Shown: positions 28,737 to 38,373 of the stretch, in pieces | Position numbering within the stretch: the first letter of the stretch is position 1 | Layout: each line of letters starts with the position of its first letter | From: Gammaproteobacteria bacterium RIFCSPHIGHO2_12_FULL_63_22 | GTDB lineage: Bacteria; Pseudomonadota; Gammaproteobacteria; Xanthomonadales; Xanthomonadaceae | NCBI GenBank assembly: GCA_001801685.1 | Contig: MGYJ01000005.1 | Location: forward strand, 43,091-107,090 | Length of the DNA: 64,000 bases | Direction: 5' to 3' | Translations under genes and position numbers: made by a program | The notes under the pieces: generated by a model | Database searches by the model: none | What the model saw: only the letters and a program-made list of their open reading frames with translations | What the model was told of the DNA's origin: nothing

Positions 28737-29270
28737 CTTTCGGGATCACAAGCGGTTTAGCGTACTAGCGGCACGCGTTACGGCGAGGCAGGGGTCGGTA
28801 TTCACTTCGAGTCGCTGCACTCGCGCCTGTCGGCGCTCGCGCGACTTGGTCGAAGCAAACACCGCCCCCTGTTCCCAGACGTAATCCGTACTTCTATCCT
28901 GCTGTCCTCACGACCAGGCACCGATACAAGGCTTCCGCTTCGTCTCGGCGAATGGCAGGGTCAGAGCTACTGCGCGATGGGCTCGTCGGTGTGGTTCTTA
29001 TTCTGTACAAGCGCGGCTTGTCACGTGGTGAAGCCACGTGTGCACTTCCCTTGATTTTTCCTGGCTTCGAGCCGCGTGGCGGCTTCGGCTCTCACCCGAA
29101 ACGTGCGGCCGTGATTGGGTCGACGTCGGGGCAGGGCATGTTCGTCCGAGTGGTGCGGGACGCAATGAACGGCGGCTTGTAAAAAACAGGACGTTTTTTC
29201 CAAGACGCGGACGGACATGCCCTGCCCCGGCGACGCGCGCCATTTCTGGGCCGTAGCTACGAAGCGAAGT
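28737..29270. other. Convergent non-coding gap (534 bp) with inverted repeats
   Basis: The gap lies between the convergent DUF3108 and murA stops. Only short, poorly supported open frames occur. A short perfect hairpin CACGTGG-TGAAG-CCACGTG (29022-29040) and a second, GCCGC-GTG-GCGGC within 29071-29085, precede the long inverted repeat described separately. Base composition is a little less GC-rich than the genes. I see no RNA gene that I recognise. Confidence 0.75.
29127..29229. repeat. 22-bp inverted repeat with nested A6/T6 hairpin
   Basis: Left arm 29127-29148 reads CGGGGCAGGGCATGT then TCGTCCG; right arm 29208-29229 is its complement except one position (G-T wobble in RNA). The 59-nt loop holds another perfect hairpin, AAAAAAC-AGGAC-GTTTTTT (29181-29199). 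The whole is about 103 bp. It may be a bidirectional termination structure, a MITE-like element or a structured RNA. Nothing like it occurs elsewhere in the window. Confidence 0.8.
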
Positions 29271-30536
<1,266 letters not shown>

Positions 30537-30556
30537 TCAGGGATTCTCTTGTGGGC

Positions 30557-30796
30557 TCAGGACTGCAGCCGGGCTTCGTCGGGGGTAAGGGTGCGCAGTG
30601 CCAGTGCATGGATCTCGCCGCCCATCCGGCCGCCGAGGGTCGCATACACCATGCGGTGGCGGGCCAGGGGCAGCTTGCCGGCGAAGGCTTCGCAAACGAC
30701 GGTCGCCTCGAAATGCACCTCGTCGGCGCCCTCCACCTGGGCCCGGGAGCCCGGCAGGCCGGCTTCGATCAGTTGCTGGATCTGTTGCGCATTCAT
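30557..30796 (-). CDS. ibaG: BolA/IbaG-family protein
   Basis: A 79-residue protein of the BolA family, IbaG branch, which precedes murA in many gammaproteobacteria. BolA-like proteins bind monothiol glutaredoxin and bridge [2Fe-2S] clusters; IbaG is linked to acid stress and cell-wall traits. Visible hallmarks are A-D-E-V-H-F-E-A-T-V-V, F-A-G-K-L-P-L-A-R-H-R-M-V-Y and E-I-H-A-L-A-L-R-T-L-T-P. ATG 30796 was selected by the conserved N-terminus N-A-Q-Q-I-Q-Q-L-I; a GTG at 30823 would add nine residues. Confidence 0.85.
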   Translation of the reverse strand: MNAQQIQQLIEAGLPGSRAQVEGADEVHFEATVVCEAFAGKLPLARHRMVYATLGGRMGGEIHALALRTLTPDEARLQS

Positions 30797-30835
30797 TGAT
30801 GGCGTTCTTTGCTGGGCATTCACGGGGGAGCAGGG

Positions 30836-30856
30836 AAAAAGCCGGTTCGGGCCGGC
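30836..30856 (-). terminator. Hairpin-U5 in the ibaG-murA leader
   Basis: On the minus strand the sequence GCCGG-CCCGAA-CCGGC is followed by TTTTT, an intrinsic-terminator-like form 40 bp upstream of the ibaG ATG. No gene upstream on this strand needs terminating, because kdsD is divergent. It might act in the leader. Confidence 0.4.
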
Positions 30857-30902
30857 ACAGGCCTTACAATAGCCTTCTCATCATACCGCCTGCCCCCTGC
30901 GC

Positions 30903-31904
30903 ATGAGTGCCATTCCCGCCAATCGTCCTGCCGACACCGACCTGCTGATCGCCAGCGGACAGCGCGTGATCAGCATCGAGACCCAGGCCCTGCAAAGCCT
31001 GCAGGCCCGGATCGGTCCCGCCTTCGCCGACGCCTGCCGCGAACTGCTGGCCTGCCGCGGCCGCGTGGTCTGCACCGGCATGGGCAAGTCCGGGCATATC
31101 GCCACCAAGATCGCCGCCACCCTCTCGTCCACCGGTACGCCGGCCTTTTTCCTGCATCCCGGTGAGGCCAGCCATGGCGACCTGGGCATGGTGAAGGACA
31201 TGGACGTGGTGCTGCTGCTGTCCAACTCGGGCGAGTCCGAAGAAATCATGACCATCGTCCCGGCGCTCAAGCGCCAAGGCAATCGCATCATCGCCATGAC
31301 CGGCCGCCCCGAATCCCGCCTTGCCGCGATGTCCGATGTGCACCTGGACGTGAGCGTGCCGGAGGAAGCCTGCCCGCTGGGCCTGGCGCCAACCTCCAGC
31401 ACCACCGCCTGCCTGGTGATGGGTGATGCATTGGCCGTGGCGCTGCTCGAAGCGCGCGGTTTTACGGCCGACGATTTCGCCCGCTCGCATCCGGCGGGAA
31501 GCCTCGGCCGTCGCCTGTTGCTGCACATCAGCGACGTGATGCACAGCGGCCAGGATGTTCCGCGCGTGGCCGAAAACGCCAGCGCCAGCGAGGCGCTGGT
31601 CGAGATGAGCCGCAAGCGCCTGGGCATGACTGCCGTGGTGGACGATGCCGGCCGGCTGCTGGGCGTGTTCACGGACGGCGACTTGCGCCGCGCCCTGGAC
31701 GACGCGCAGATGGACCTGCGCACGATGCCGGTAAAAACCCTGATGGCGCATTCGCCCAAGACCATCGGCGCCAACCAGTTGGCCGTCGAAGCCGCGCACC
31801 TGATGGAAGCGCACAAGATCAACGCGCTGGTGGTGGTGGATGATGAACGCCGGGTGGTTGGCGCGCTGAACATCCATGACCTTTTGCGTGCCCGGGTGGT
31901 CTGA
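30903..31904 (+). CDS. kdsD: D-arabinose 5-phosphate isomerase KdsD
   Basis: A 333-residue enzyme making D-arabinose 5-phosphate from ribulose 5-phosphate for KDO, the LPS core sugar. The N-terminal SIS domain contains V-C-T-G-M-G-K-S-G-H-I-A near residue 56 and L-S-N-S-G-E-S-E-E near 106. Two CBS domains follow (M-T-A-V-V-D-D-A-G-R-L-L-G-V-F-T-D-G-D-L-R-R). It opens a long plus-strand cluster. TACAAT (30865-30870) is a possible -10 upstream. Confidence 0.94.
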   Translation: MSAIPANRPADTDLLIASGQRVISIETQALQSLQARIGPAFADACRELLACRGRVVCTGMGKSGHIATKIAATLSSTGTPAFFLHPGEASHGDLGMVKDMDVVLLLSNSGESEEIMTIVPALKRQGNRIIAMTGRPESRLAAMSDVHLDVSVPEEACPLGLAPTSSTTACLVMGDALAVALLEARGFTADDFARSHPAGSLGRRLLLHISDVMHSGQDVPRVAENASASEALVEMSRKRLGMTAVVDDAGRLLGVFTDGDLRRALDDAQMDLRTMPVKTLMAHSPKTIGANQLAVEAAHLMEAHKINALVVVDDERRVVGALNIHDLLRARVV

Positions 31905-31909
31905 ACCGA

Positions 31910-32473
31910 ATGAGCGACACTCCAGAGTTGATTTCAGACGCGATCCCCGAAGCCGTGCGTGACCGCGCGCGCGGCATCCGCCTGGTCGCCTTCGACGTGG
32001 ACGGCACGCTGACCGACGGTCGGCTGTGGTTCGACCACGAAGGCAACGAGATGAAGGCCTACCACGTCGAGGATGGTCTCGGCCTGCGCCTGCTCATCGA
32101 CAACGGCATCGTCGTCGCCCTGATCACCGCGCGCGAAAGTGCTTCGGTAAAGGCCCGCGCGCGCGACCTTCGCATCGACCACGTCTTCACTGCGGTCAAG
32201 GACAAGCTCGCCTGCCTGGTGGACCTGTGCAAGCAACTCGACATCGAACTGTCGAACGTGGCCTACATGGGCGACGACCTGGCCGACCTGCCGATCTTTC
32301 CCTATGCGGGCCTCGCGGCCGCGCCGGCCAATGTGCATCCCTGGGTGCGCGACCGCGTGCACTGGATCACCACGAAGTCCGGCGGCGAAGGCGCGGCGCG
32401 CGAGCTGTGCGACCTCATCCTCGAGGCTGCCGGCCATCGCGAAGCCATCCTTTCCAGCTTCCTCGGCCGATGA
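31910..32473 (+). CDS. kdsC: KDO-8-phosphate phosphatase KdsC
   Basis: A 187-residue HAD-superfamily phosphatase. The nucleophile motif F-D-V-D-G-T-L-T-D-G-R is at residues 27-37 and the loop IV G-D-D-L-A-D-L-P near residue 124. It lacks a cap domain, as expected of the tetrameric KdsC type. It hydrolyses KDO-8-phosphate to free KDO. It begins five bases after kdsD and overlaps lptC (ATGA). Confidence 0.94.
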   Translation: MSDTPELISDAIPEAVRDRARGIRLVAFDVDGTLTDGRLWFDHEGNEMKAYHVEDGLGLRLLIDNGIVVALITARESASVKARARDLRIDHVFTAVKDKLACLVDLCKQLDIELSNVAYMGDDLADLPIFPYAGLAAAPANVHPWVRDRVHWITTKSGGEGAARELCDLILEAAGHREAILSSFLGR

Positions 32474-33033
32474 GGAAGCGCAGCATCGCCGCCGTCACCT
32501 TGCTGGCCGTCGCCGTGTCCGGCGGCCTGGCCGTTTGGCAATTGCGGCCGCAGGCGCCACCGCCGAAGCCCAGCCCGGCGCGTTCCGATTACATTCTCGA
32601 AAACTTCGAGCTGACTGCGCTCGACCAGGATGGCAAGGAATCCTTCTCCGTACAGGCGCCGCGCCTGGAGCGCGATCCCAAGGGCAAGAGCCTGACCCTT
32701 ACGCTGCCGCGGTTCTCCTTCCCGGACGAGGACGAAGGTCGCTGGCTGGCCACGTCGCAGTCGGCCTGGGTCGCCGAAAAGGGCGTCGAGGTCCGGTTGA
32801 TCGACAAGGTCGAGATGATCGGGCCGCCCACGCCATTGGGCGACCGGACCCGGTTCAACACCGAACACCTGCAGATCTTCCCGAAGCAGGACCTGGCCCT
32901 CAGCCAAGATCCCGTGACCGTCAGCCGGGCCGACTCTATACTGCGGGGTACCGGGTTGCGTGCCGATATGAAAACCCACCGAATCCAGTTGCTTGCCAAT
33001 GTCAAAGGACGCTATGCGCCTCCACGCCCTTAG
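32470..33033 (+). CDS. lptC: LPS export protein LptC
   Basis: A 187-residue bitopic inner-membrane protein that links LptB2FG to the periplasmic LptA bridge. One N-terminal transmembrane helix (IAAVTLLAVAVSGGLAVWQL) anchors a beta-jellyroll domain: Y-I-L-E-N-F-E-L-T-A-L-D and F-N-T-E-H-L-Q-I-F are family-typical. The start overlaps kdsC by four bases. The C-terminal part overlaps the lptA coding start by 20 bases. Confidence 0.88.
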   Translation: MRKRSIAAVTLLAVAVSGGLAVWQLRPQAPPPKPSPARSDYILENFELTALDQDGKESFSVQAPRLERDPKGKSLTLTLPRFSFPDEDEGRWLATSQSAWVAEKGVEVRLIDKVEMIGPPTPLGDRTRFNTEHLQIFPKQDLALSQDPVTVSRADSILRGTGLRADMKTHRIQLLANVKGRYAPPRP

Positions 33034-33505
33034 TTCACTGCTGCTCATCGCCCTGCTGCCGCTTGGCGCCCAGGCCAAGACCACCGACCGCAACGCCCCG
33101 ATGGATATCGAGGCCGACAGCACCGACGCCATGCTCGGCGACGACAGCGAGTCCGTGCTCACGGGCAGCGTGAAGATCACGCAGGGTTCGCTGGAAGTGA
33201 ACGCCGACCGCGCCGTGATCCATCGCAAGGCCGGCGACATCAGCCAGGTCGTGCTGACCGGGGCCCCGGCCACGCTCAAGCAGGTGGCCGACAACGGCGA
33301 ACCGATGAATGCCCGTGCCTCCCAGATTGTCTATACGCTCACCAGTGATTTGGTGGTGTTGACCGGCAGCGTCGTCATCGAACAACCGCGCGGAACGCTG
33401 CGCGGTGAAACCATCAAGTACGACCTGAAGACTGGTCGCCTGAATGGTGGCGCCGACGGCAAGCGCGTGCAGATGCGCATCATGCCCAAGACCAGCGGCG
33501 GCTGA
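33014..33505 (+). CDS. lptA: LPS transport periplasmic protein LptA
   Basis: A 163-residue periplasmic protein that forms the LPS bridge between LptC and LptD. A signal peptide (MRLHALSSLLLIALLPLGAQA) precedes the jellyroll. P-M-D-I-E-A-D-S-T-D-A, then L-T-G-S-V-K-I-T-Q-G-S-L-E-V-N-A-D and Y-D-L-K-T-G-R are LptA/OstA hallmarks. ATG 33014 has an AAAGGA ribosome-binding site; ATG 32999 would add five residues. Confidence 0.92.
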   Translation: MRLHALSSLLLIALLPLGAQAKTTDRNAPMDIEADSTDAMLGDDSESVLTGSVKITQGSLEVNADRAVIHRKAGDISQVVLTGAPATLKQVADNGEPMNARASQIVYTLTSDLVVLTGSVVIEQPRGTLRGETIKYDLKTGRLNGGADGKRVQMRIMPKTSGG

Positions 33506-33508
33506 CGG

Positions 33509-34228
33509 ATGCTGTCTGCCCGCGGCCTGCGCAAACGCTACAAGTCTCGCGAAGTAGTCCACGATTTCGGCCTGGACCTCAGCCCGGGTGAAGTCGTCGG
33601 CCTGCTCGGTCCCAATGGCGCGGGCAAGACCACCTGTTTCTACATGATCGTCGGCCTGGTGCCGACCGATGCCGGCCAGATTGCACTGGACGGCGAAGAC
33701 ATCACCGCCCTGCCGATGCACGAACGCGCCCGCCGCGGCATCGGCTACCTGCCGCAGGAAGCTTCCGTATTTCGCAAGCTCAGCGTCGCCGACAACCTGA
33801 TGGCAGTGCTGGAACTTCGCAGCGACCTCAATGCCACCAGCCGCAAGCGCGAACTGCAGTCGCTGCTGGATGAATTGCAAGTTTCCGACGTCGCCGGCCA
33901 GCTTGGCGCCAGCCTGTCGGGTGGCGAGCGTCGCCGCGTCGAGATCGCGCGCGCCCTCGCCGCCAATCCGCGCCTGATCCTGCTGGACGAACCCTTCGCC
34001 GGCGTGGACCCGATTTCGGTCGGCGAAATCCAGAAAATCGTGCGCCACCTCAAGCAACGGGGCATCGGCGTGCTGATCACCGACCACAATGTGCGGGAAA
34101 CCTTGGGCATCTGCGACCGGGCGTATATCCTCAATGCAGGAAGCGTACTGGCCCAAGGATCCCCTGAAGCCGTGCTCGCCAATCCGGATGTGCGTCGCGT
34201 CTACCTGGGCGAATCGTTCCGCCTGTAG
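33509..34228 (+). CDS. lptB: LPS export ABC transporter ATPase LptB
   Basis: A 239-residue ABC ATPase that powers LPS extraction by LptB2FG. Walker [10 protein letters not shown] is at residues 36-44, the LptB-specific [12 protein letters not shown] near 85, the signature [10 protein letters not shown] near 139, Walker [13 protein letters not shown] near 156 and switch His in I-T-D-H-N-V-R-E-T. It starts three bases after lptA. lptF and lptG are not in this window. Confidence 0.96.
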   Translation: MLSARGLRKRYKSREVVHDFGLDLSPGEVVGLLGPNGAGKTTCFYMIVGLVPTDAGQIALDGEDITALPMHERARRGIGYLPQEASVFRKLSVADNLMAVLELRSDLNATSRKRELQSLLDELQVSDVAGQLGASLSGGERRRVEIARALAANPRLILLDEPFAGVDPISVGEIQKIVRHLKQRGIGVLITDHNVRETLGICDRAYILNAGSVLAQGSPEAVLANPDVRRVYLGESFRL

Positions 34229-34265
34229 CGTTCCACACGTCGGCTTGCGTGCCGGCAACGCCGCA

Positions 34266-35711
34266 ATGAAACCGACCCTGCAGATCCGCCTTGGCCAGTC
34301 GCTGACGCTGACGCCGCAATTGCGCCTGGCGATCCGCTTGCTGCAGCTTTCGGCGGTGGAACTCGAGATCGAGATCAACGACGCGGTGGATAGCAATCCC
34401 TTGCTGGAACGCGAGGAAGACGAAGTCGACGCGCCGGTTTTCGAGCCGGGCCAGGCGCCGGCCGATGCTCCCGACGATTCGCCGCCGGACCTGCAATCGG
34501 GCGAAGTCGAATCCTTTGGCGAAAGCGACTCGTTCGATGACACGCCCGAGTTCCGCTGGGATGAAGACCGGGCCCCGGGCAGCGGCAGTGGGTCCGAGGG
34601 CGACGACCGCGAGGAAGGTCGCGCCGCGCCGCTCGACCTGCACGAACATCTCAGCTGGCAGTTGCACCTGAGCCACCTGACCGATCGCGACGTGTTGATC
34701 GGCGAAGCCCTGATCGAGGCCATCGGCGAAGAGGGCTACCTGCAGGTGCCGTTCGAGGACATCCAGGCGGCCCTGGCGCCTGAGCTGATCGTTTCGCCGG
34801 CGGACATCGAGACGGTGCTGATGCGGATCCAGCGTTTCGACCCGGTCGGGGTTGGCGCGCGCAGCCTGTCCGAGTGCCTGTGCGTGCAGCTGGGCATGCT
34901 CAGCGCCGACACGCCGGGGCTGGCGCTGGCCCGGACCATCGCTGCCAGCCACCTGGACGCCCTTGCCAGGCACGGCGCGGCCAAGCTGGCGGCCACGCTG
35001 CGCCAGCCGCCCGCCGCCGTGGACCAGGCGGTCGCCCTGCTGCGCTCGCTCGACCCCAAACCCGGCGCGCAGATCGGGGGCAGCGAAACCGAGTTCATCG
35101 TTCCAGACGCCATCGCCTATCGCCAGGGCGGCGTCTGGAAGGTCGCGACCCACGCCGGCAGCCAGCCGCGCATCGGCATCAACCGGCATTACGAGCGCCT
35201 GATTGGCAAATCCACCCGCGAGGACGACAGCTACCTGCGCGCGCAGCTGCAGGAGGCCCGCTGGCTGATCAAGAGCCTTGAGACGCGGGCCGACACCCTG
35301 CTGCGGGTGGCCCGATCCATCGTCCGCCAGCAAAGCGGCTTCCTGGAACACGGCGCCCAGGCGATGCGGCCGCTGACCCTGCGCGAAGTCGCCGAGGAAC
35401 TGGGCCTGCATGAATCAACCATATCCCGCGCCACCACGCGCAAGTACCTGCGCACGCCCCGCGGCACCTTCGAATTCAAATACTTCTTCAGCTCCGGTAT
35501 CACCACCGACAGCGGCGGCGGCGCCTCCGCCACGGCCATCCAGGCCATGCTGCGGGGGCTGATCGACAAGGAGAACCCGCGTTCACCTCTTTCAGACGCG
35601 AAACTTGCGCAAATACTGAAAACCGAGGGCATCCCCGTGGCCCGGCGAACTGTGGCAAAGTACAGGGAAGCGATGAATATCCCCTCATCCACCGAGCGGC
35701 AGAGACTCTAG
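34266..35711 (+). CDS. rpoN: RNA polymerase sigma-54 factor RpoN
   Basis: A 481-residue sigma-54. The N-terminal activator-interacting region I (Q-I-R-L-G-Q-S-L-T-L-T-P-Q-L) is followed by an acidic low-complexity region II (about residues 50-115), the core-binding region, and the DNA-binding region. The RpoN box is A-R-R-T-V-A-K-Y-R near residue 463, and the preceding HTH contains L-G-L-H-E-S-T-I-S-R. Its place between lptB and hpf is conserved. ATG 34266 matches the family start; the frame opens earlier, inside lptB. Confidence 0.97.
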   Translation: MKPTLQIRLGQSLTLTPQLRLAIRLLQLSAVELEIEINDAVDSNPLLEREEDEVDAPVFEPGQAPADAPDDSPPDLQSGEVESFGESDSFDDTPEFRWDEDRAPGSGSGSEGDDREEGRAAPLDLHEHLSWQLHLSHLTDRDVLIGEALIEAIGEEGYLQVPFEDIQAALAPELIVSPADIETVLMRIQRFDPVGVGARSLSECLCVQLGMLSADTPGLALARTIAASHLDALARHGAAKLAATLRQPPAAVDQAVALLRSLDPKPGAQIGGSETEFIVPDAIAYRQGGVWKVATHAGSQPRIGINRHYERLIGKSTREDDSYLRAQLQEARWLIKSLETRADTLLRVARSIVRQQSGFLEHGAQAMRPLTLREVAEELGLHESTISRATTRKYLRTPRGTFEFKYFFSSGITTDSGGGASATAIQAMLRGLIDKENPRSPLSDAKLAQILKTEGIPVARRTVAKYREAMNIPSSTERQRL

Positions 35712-35837
35712 GAGGCCCGTTGCGAATCCCGCGGGCGCACCGCACGTACCTCGGGAAAACCCCACGCCATTCCCCTCCGCCGCAGGCTACGCCCGGTGCG
35801 ACCGGACTGGAAAATGTATTGCAGACAGGAGTTAGCC

Positions 35838-36164
35838 ATGCGAATCGACATCAGCGGGCATCAGATGGAAATCACCGCAGCCTTGCGCGACTACGCGCAG
35901 GAAAAGCTGGGACGAATTGCCAAGCATTTTGAACAACATCTCGATACCCGCATGATCCTGTCGGTGGACAAACTCGAGCACAAGGCCGAGGCCACCATCC
36001 ACACTCCCGGCAAGACGCTGTATGCCGACGCACTCGCGCCCGACATGTATGCCGCCATCGATCTGCTGGCCGACAAGCTCGACCGACTGGTCATCAAGCA
36101 AAAAGAAAAAGTGAAGGACCACCATCGCGGCAGCTCAGCCGCGCGGTCCGACAGTTTCGGCTGA
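35838..36164 (+). CDS. hpf: Ribosome hibernation-promoting factor, short form
   Basis: A 108-residue HPF/YfiA-family protein that binds the 30S A/P site and helps ribosome dimerisation in stationary phase. Motifs: [15 protein letters not shown], then K-L-G-R-I-A-K-H-F and [20 protein letters not shown] precedes ATG 35838. It lacks the C-terminal dimerisation domain of long HPF. Gap from rpoN is 126 bases, which may contain its own promoter. Confidence 0.93.
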   Translation: MRIDISGHQMEITAALRDYAQEKLGRIAKHFEQHLDTRMILSVDKLEHKAEATIHTPGKTLYADALAPDMYAAIDLLADKLDRLVIKQKEKVKDHHRGSSAARSDSFG

Positions 36165-36181
36165 CGCAAACCGCCGCCCCG

Positions 36182-37138
36182 ATGCGAAACCGGATCAGCG
36201 CCCGCGAACTGTTCGACCAGCTGCATGAACGCCTCGCCCTGCGCTGGCTCACTTCCGGACAGCGCGGCGGCGAACGCACGCTCGAACGCGGCGAACAACT
36301 GACACGCCGGCCCTCGTTGGCCGGCTATCTCAACGTCATCCATCCCAACAAGGTCCAGATCATCGGCGCCGCGGAACTCGCCTGGCTCGATACGCTGGAT
36401 GCGCGGCAACGCTGGGAAACCCTGGAAAAGATCATGGGCTTCGACCCCATGGCGCTGGTGATCAGCCAGAACCAGGGCTGCCCGCAGGACCTGCGCAGCA
36501 TCGCCGAGGAAACCAATACCGCGTTGTGGGTATCGGGACGGCGCGGTTATGAATTGCTGAACCTCCTGCAGTACCACATGGCGCTGGCGCTGGCCCCGCG
36601 CATCAGCCTGCACGGCGTGTTCATGGAAATCTTCTCGATTGGCGTGCTGGTCACCGGCGAGTCGGGGGTCGGCAAGAGCGAACTCGCGCTCGAACTCATC
36701 TCACGCGGGCATCGCCTGGTCGCCGACGACGCGCCCGAATTCACCCAGATCGCACCGGACGTGCTCGACGGCACCTGCCCGGACATGTTGCAGGACATGC
36801 TCGAGGTCCGCGGCCTGGGCGTCATGAACATCCGCCAGATGTTCGGCGACACTGCGGTGAAGCGGAACAAGTACCTGCGCCTGATCGTGCAACTGGTGAA
36901 GGCGGTGGACAACAGCGGTGATGCGATGGCGCGCCTGACGGGCGAATCACCCTCGCCGGCGCGCGTGCTGGACCTGGAAGTACCGGTGTTCCAGTTGCCG
37001 GTCGCCGCCGGCCGCAACCTGGCGGTGCTGACCGAAGCAGCGGTTCGCCTGCATATGCTGCGCGTGAAAGGCATGGATCCGGCAGCTGCCTTCCTGGCCC
37101 GTCATTCCAGCCTGCTTTCACTGAGCCAGGAATCGTAG
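36182..37138 (+). CDS. hprK: HPr(Ser) kinase/phosphorylase HprK
   Basis: A 318-residue bifunctional enzyme that phosphorylates and dephosphorylates Ser46 of HPr. The P-loop G-E-S-G-V-G-K-S is at residues 159-166, H144 sits in the catalytic S-L-H-G-V-F-M block, and the HprK signature [15 protein letters not shown] is near 208-222. All key residues are present. ptsN, which lies between hpf and hprK in Xanthomonas, is missing. The target HPr is encoded two genes downstream. Confidence 0.95.
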   Translation: MRNRISARELFDQLHERLALRWLTSGQRGGERTLERGEQLTRRPSLAGYLNVIHPNKVQIIGAAELAWLDTLDARQRWETLEKIMGFDPMALVISQNQGCPQDLRSIAEETNTALWVSGRRGYELLNLLQYHMALALAPRISLHGVFMEIFSIGVLVTGESGVGKSELALELISRGHRLVADDAPEFTQIAPDVLDGTCPDMLQDMLEVRGLGVMNIRQMFGDTAVKRNKYLRLIVQLVKAVDNSGDAMARLTGESPSPARVLDLEVPVFQLPVAAGRNLAVLTEAAVRLHMLRVKGMDPAAAFLARHSSLLSLSQES

Positions 37139-37145
37139 GCCCGGC

Positions 37146-38021
37146 ATGAATGCCAACGTCCGCCCCACCCTCATCATCGTCAGCGGCCTGTCCGGATCGG
37201 GCAAGAGCGTCGCGCTGCGCACGCTGGAAGATCGCGACTACTACTGCGTGGACAACCTGCCGGCAGAGCTGCTGACTTCGTTCGTGCAAAGCATGGCGGC
37301 GGCCGAATCGCCGCGCGCAAAGCTCGCGGTCGGCATCGACGTGCGCAACGTGGCGTCGGATCTTTCCCGCATCGGCGAATGGCTGTCGGCGGTGGCCGCG
37401 CTGGGCTACGACCACCGCCTGGTGTTTTTCGACACCAGCGACGAAGTGCTGGTGAAGCGCTATTCCGAAACCCGCCGGCGGCACCCGCTGTCGCACCAGG
37501 GCATGCCCCTGTCGGACGCCATCGCGCTGGAACGCGAACGCCTGCGCCCCTTGCGGGCGCTGGCCGATTTCATCATCGACACCAGCCATACCAACGTCCA
37601 CCAGTTGCGCAAGGCCGTGCTCAGCCAGATCGAACCCGGCCTGGCGCCGCGCGTTTCGCTGCTGTTCGAATCCTTCGCCTACAAGAATGGCGTGCCGGGC
37701 GACGCCGATTTCGTGTTCGATGCACGCTGCCTGCCCAATCCGCATTGGGACCCGAAGCTGCGGCCCCTGTCCGGCCGCGACGCCGCAGTACGTGACTATC
37801 TGGACGAACAGGACACGGTTCGCGAATATGTCAGCCAGGTCTCTTCGTTCCTCGACACCTGGCTGCCGCGATTCGAATCGGAAACGCGCAGCTACCTCAC
37901 CGTCGCCTTCGGCTGCACTGGCGGCCGGCATCGGTCGGTGTACCTTGCGGAGAAGCTGGCGCGGCATTTCCGGGAACGGGATCGCGAAGAAGTACTGACC
38001 CACCATCGGGAACTGGAGTAA
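37146..38021 (+). CDS. rapZ: RNase adapter RapZ
   Basis: A 291-residue nucleotide-binding RNase adapter (YvcJ family). The Walker A G-L-S-G-S-G-K-S is at residues 14-21, D-N-L-P-A-E-L near 37, and the C-terminal [16 protein letters not shown] near 258 forms the ligand-binding, RNA-binding domain. In enterobacteria RapZ senses glucosamine-6-phosphate and controls GlmS through GlmZ sRNA, which links to the cell-wall genes nearby. It starts seven bases after hprK. Confidence 0.95.
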   Translation: MNANVRPTLIIVSGLSGSGKSVALRTLEDRDYYCVDNLPAELLTSFVQSMAAAESPRAKLAVGIDVRNVASDLSRIGEWLSAVAALGYDHRLVFFDTSDEVLVKRYSETRRRHPLSHQGMPLSDAIALERERLRPLRALADFIIDTSHTNVHQLRKAVLSQIEPGLAPRVSLLFESFAYKNGVPGDADFVFDARCLPNPHWDPKLRPLSGRDAAVRDYLDEQDTVREYVSQVSSFLDTWLPRFESETRSYLTVAFGCTGGRHRSVYLAEKLARHFRERDREEVLTHHRELE

Positions 38022-38023
38022 CC

Positions 38024-38281
38024 ATGCTCGAACGCGACCTGCAAATCACCCACCCACTCGGCCTGCATGCACAAGCTTCGGCCAAGGTCGTGCAGGTGCT
38101 GACCGGGTTCCGCAGCCAGGCCTTCCTGCTGGCCAAGGGTCGCGAGGTCAACGCCAAGTCCATCATGGGCGTGATGTTGCTTGCCGCCGGCCCGGGCAGC
38201 ACGGTGCGCGCCCGCATCGAAGGTGAAGACGAGGCCGAGGCGATGGCGGCGTTGGCGGCGCTGTTCGAGTCGGGGTTCTGA
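38024..38281 (+). CDS. ptsH: HPr-family phosphocarrier protein
   Basis: An 85-residue HPr. His15 in L-G-L-H-A-Q-A-S-A-K is the EI-dependent phosphorylation site and Ser46 in N-A-K-S-I-M-G-V-M is the HprK target; both are intact. The start follows rapZ by two bases. No EIIA or ptsI gene flanks it: where Xanthomonas has manX before and ptsI after, there is nothing but a REP-like element. The protein could be phosphorylated by EI encoded elsewhere, or only by HprK. Confidence 0.93.
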   Translation: MLERDLQITHPLGLHAQASAKVVQVLTGFRSQAFLLAKGREVNAKSIMGVMLLAAGPGSTVRARIEGEDEAEAMAALAALFESGF

Positions 38282-38287
38282 AAAAAA

Positions 38288-38313
38288 GCATCGCGGCCAA
38301 GGCCGCTCCTACA
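38288..38313 (-). repeat. REP-like palindrome (GTAG/SMAG type)
   Basis: On the minus strand this reads TGTAGGAGCGGCC-TT-GGCCGCGATGC, a stem GCGGCC/GGCCGC with a TT loop and a GTAGGA head, followed by T7 (38281-38287). Stems with a GTAG head are the REP type of Stenotrophomonas and other Xanthomonadales, and similar REPs are found in Pseudomonas. It sits between ptsH and mgtE. Only this copy was found by eye. Confidence 0.75.
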
Positions 38314-38373
38314 TGGGGCTGGGCAGATGATGCCTGCGCGCCGATAATGCGCGTGCCCTTCCCGGAGTAAGCC

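Noticed and set aside
34266..37138. Sigma-54 (-24/-12) promoters near rpoN and hprK
   Set aside because: No TGGC-N8-TGC type element with proper spacing was seen in the intergenic segments.
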